Positions 61,390 to 64,000 of a DNA stretch of 64,000 nucleotides are shown here, piece after piece. The notes beneath the pieces were generated by a model. The model was not told the DNA's origin and did not search any database. It saw only the letters and a list, made by a program, of their open reading frames with translations. The position numbers and the translations under genes were made by a program. Source of the DNA: Epiperipatus broadwayi (lineage: Eukaryota; Onychophora; Udeonychophora; Euonychophora; Peripatidae); contig JAQFVV010012400.1 of the NCBI GenBank assembly GCA_028023455.1, forward strand, positions 10,842,248-10,906,247, read 5' to 3'. Each line of letters starts with the position of its first letter. The stretch's first letter is position 1.

Positions 61390-61616
61390 ACTATAGAAAT
61401 GCATTTATCTATGTTTTCTTCTATATATAATAATTCATAATATTTTCTTTCTTTACAATTTTTACTATATTTTATTACCTTTACATTTTTCTTACAATTT
61501 ATTATAAGCCCTGTTTTTAAATAGTGATTATATGGCCCAGGCTTAGTATCTTTTTTATTACTCTATTATATTCTTTAACTCTTTCAGTCACACCTTTCCC
61601 TGATTGTCCTATATAT
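61390..61616 (-). pseudogene. PLE GIY-YIG endonuclease fragment
   Basis: The minus strand reads YIGQSGKGVTERVKEYN, the YIG half plus the arginine helix. After a frameshift it reads NHYLKTG, VKVIKYSKNCKERKYYELL and YIEEN, where the glutamate after KYY is in the position of the catalytic glutamate of PLE nucleases. The order and spacing match Penelope-type GIY-YIG domains. Stops in the first frame show that it is dead. The reverse transcriptase part upstream (61800-62180) is too decayed to assign. Confidence 0.78.
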
Positions 61617-61617
61617 A

Positions 61618-61638
61618 TATGGATTTGGGGTAGTTTTG

Positions 61639-61671
<33 letters not shown>

Positions 61672-61700
61672 ATTTGGGGTAGTTTTGATTATATATATAT
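61618..61700. repeat. Tandem block with (TA)n
   Basis: GGATTTGGGGTAGTTTTGAT followed by TA repeats occurs twice in a row; this expansion interrupts the PLE nuclease reading. Confidence 0.85.
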
Positions 61701-62537
61701 TCTTGCATTTGTCACTTGTATTTATATAAATAATTCCTATTCTATTATCAATATTAATATTTATTTTTGCATTGTATATCAATTCTCTTAAATTTTTCAT
61801 ATTCTTCTATCCTATATTTACTTCATCATTTAACTTATATTTATTCAATATCTTATATATTTCAACTGAATTGAGAATTGTAATCCACTTTTAATTTGAT
61901 CTATTCTCTTATTCTTCCCTTTTATAAATTTCCATTTTTAGTATTTAAAATTTTCCTATTACTTTTCCATTATGTCCAATTTCAATATATTATTTTTTAA
62001 TTTTTAATTTTTTTATATATACCTCTTTTTTATTTAAGCTGAGTCTATCGTTTTTAATTTTAAAACATTTTAAAGCTGCCGTTTTTGAGACCATGACTGG
62101 TACGATTTAGAATCAATTACCCCTCTATTATTTGTATTCTTAATAAATTGCTTCATATATATATTCTTTGCATCTTTATTTAAATACAAGTCACTGTTAG
62201 ATAATTGGAAGCTGTAATATGTAAAAATGTATAGTTATGTATATGTATTGATAGTATAAGACAGTTATTGTTTGTTGGTTTATAGATAGTAGTTATAAGG
62301 TAGAAAAAAGATGAATATGAGAAAGTATAATGGATGTATATATATTAATATGGTCAGTGGTATGATAAAATCAGGAGGGAAATTGTCAATGTTAGAAAAT
62401 AAACTGTAATATATATTAATGTGTATATATATTGATAGTATAAAAGGAAAGTTGTTTATCTGATAACAGATAGTAGGCATAAGAAAAAAAAAGATGAATA
62501 AGAAAATGTATACTGGATGTATAGATATGTGTAAATT

Positions 62538-62664
<127 letters not shown>

Positions 62665-62939
62665 TTTTATTTTGTCATGGGTTTATTTTTAGTGATGATC
62701 ACTAGAGAGTATAAAGCTGTAGAACATTTATTGTCACATGATTAATTTTTAAAATGGCATCTTGAAAATATTCATTTGTGAACCAAAATCAATTTGATAA
62801 TATTAAATTAAATTGTCAGTTGTCTATTATTTTGAGTTATGTATAATTTGATTGATTAAAAATTATAAGTTTTTGATAACATTATGGTCATATAAGTAAC
62901 TGGAAAATGACTATAAGAAATTATGTATATAAGACAACA

Positions 62940-63275
62940 TCTTGTGTTTAAGATTGAGAGTATTTCATGTGCTCAATAAACCAGCACTGGTTTGTTAATA
63001 TAATTAGTATATAATGTTAACTGCTAGGAAAAGTTTGTATTTACATATTTTGCTTATTTCAACTAAAATTGACGCAATAAATTGAAAAATGTTACCAATG
63101 TCAATACTTAAAATATAGCTTTAAAGGAAGTAATGTGATCAATTTAAGATCTTTTCATAGATTCTATCTTGTGCTTTGGATTGAGAGTATATAACATGCT
63201 CAATAAATCAGCATTAAATTGTTAATCTAATTAATATATAATATTAACACTAGAAACAGATATTGTCACATATTT
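62940..63275. repeat. Diverged tandem repeat, period about 226 bp
   Basis: TCTTGTGTTTAAGATTGAGA and TCTTGTGCTTTGGATTGAGA each open a block containing TGCTCAATAAAYCAGCA and AATATAATTAG-like sequence. Confidence 0.7.
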
Positions 63276-64000
63276 AAGCAATTACATTTGTTATAATCTA
63301 TTAATTTATAACATCTAACTTATCAGTAGGACTGTCTATTATTTCTAAGGAATGAGTGAAAGATCATTAATTTTATTTCTTTAAACTGTAAATAAATACT
63401 GTAGCACATTAGTCTCTATATAATACCAAGAGATTGCACTTAGTAGAGATACTTCTTTTGAATGCTGGCAGTGCTTATAATTTACTAGTTTCATTAATTA
63501 CTGTCTATTAACATCTGATGGAAATTTTTCCTAATATGAAAATATAACAGATATTTTTACATATTGACACATTTAGCAATTACATCTGTTAAAAATTATT
63601 AATTTATAATATATTTCTATAAATTATTTGTTTTTATCAGTGCATATGAATGCTCACTATATCATTATCAAGCAAAGTAGGGACAAATTTCTATTCATTT
63701 CTAATATATATATTGGAAACTGCCAAAAGATGAATATTTTTAATATCTGTTGATTGCACACATATTTAGTCTAACCTTCTAACTGTATGGGTAGTTATTT
63801 TATGAGATTCTTTATAATAAACAAATATTTATTTTGAGGAACTATATAAATGTATGTTTATGACTAATCATAATAATATCTCAGGGTTCTACTATAACTT
63901 AAAGTATAACTGTAGATTTACAAGAATAAATAAATTCTATAAAATTCTTCTATTTGGGCTAGTGAGTTTGTTTTAAGCTTTCGTTTTACATAAATTTGAT
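63276..64000. other. AT-rich DNA without recognised genes
   Basis: One phrase (AGCAATTACATYTGTTA) near 63276 recurs near 63570, perhaps a further decayed tandem unit. Confidence 0.45.

Overview
This is a eukaryotic, almost certainly animal, window. It is very AT-rich, CpG-poor and full of transposons, and I recognise no host protein-coding exon in 64 kb, which suggests a large invertebrate-type genome. I cannot name the species. The only long open frames belong to an RTE-type LINE near 39-42 kb. The other tracked frames are low-complexity or antisense shadows.

The most interesting content is a set of short sequences that fit the type I hammerhead ribozyme plan: stem I, CUGAUGA, stem II, GAA, stem III, cleavage nucleotide C, stem I. 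They occur in three unrelated-looking dispersed families. Family F1 has a 466-bp unit (copies near 14, 17.7, 22.8-24.2, 36.1 and 43.3 kb). Family F2 has a 369-bp unit (45.36-46.58 kb). Family F3 has a unit of about 90 bp (20.6-21.1 kb). In all three, stem III is a loopless palindrome (ACUAGU, ACCGCGGU, AUCAGCUGAU), as expected of hammerheads that act as dimers. The units lie in tandem, as expected of elements copied from circular or multimeric RNA (retrozymes). The arrays are built head-to-head: left units read leftward, right units read rightward, and both outer ends are 3' ends. Two arrays have exact 12-13 bp flanking duplications, and a third has a 12-bp duplication with one mismatch.

Four relics of Penelope-like elements (PLEs; 19.1-20.5, 27.7-28.6, 35.1-35.9 and 60.8-62.9 kb) have inverted arms. 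Three carry a recognisable GIY-YIG endonuclease fragment and share the same outward 3'-end layout. PLEs are known to carry hammerhead motifs. I infer that PLE machinery moved the F1-F3 elements, probably by priming reverse transcription at both sides of one target break.

Layout: 1-1.03 kb, G-rich C-poor tract; 1.6-2.4 kb, tRNA-headed element in inverted repeats and a MITE; 4.25-4.75 kb, internally deleted hAT element with its 8-bp target duplication; 5-13.9 kb, AT-rich DNA with small repeats; 14-14.4 kb, F1; 14.7-17.1 kb, a CpG-richer, repeat-poor stretch that may be regulatory; 17.7-24.2 kb, F1, PLE, F3, a 0.7-kb inverted-repeat element and the F1 array; 24.4-26.2 kb, tRNA-headed inverted repeat with a nested MITE, then an old RTE tail with another nested MITE; 27.7-36.4 kb, two PLE relics and an F1 copy; 38.9-42.2 kb, the RTE LINE; 43.3 and 45.4-46.6 kb, F1 and F2; 52.4-54.1 kb, tRNA-headed repeat, a near-perfect foldback and a purine tract; 57.1-57.7 kb, a CpG cluster with CRE and CCAAT boxes that looks like a promoter; 60.8-62.9 kb, the fourth PLE relic.
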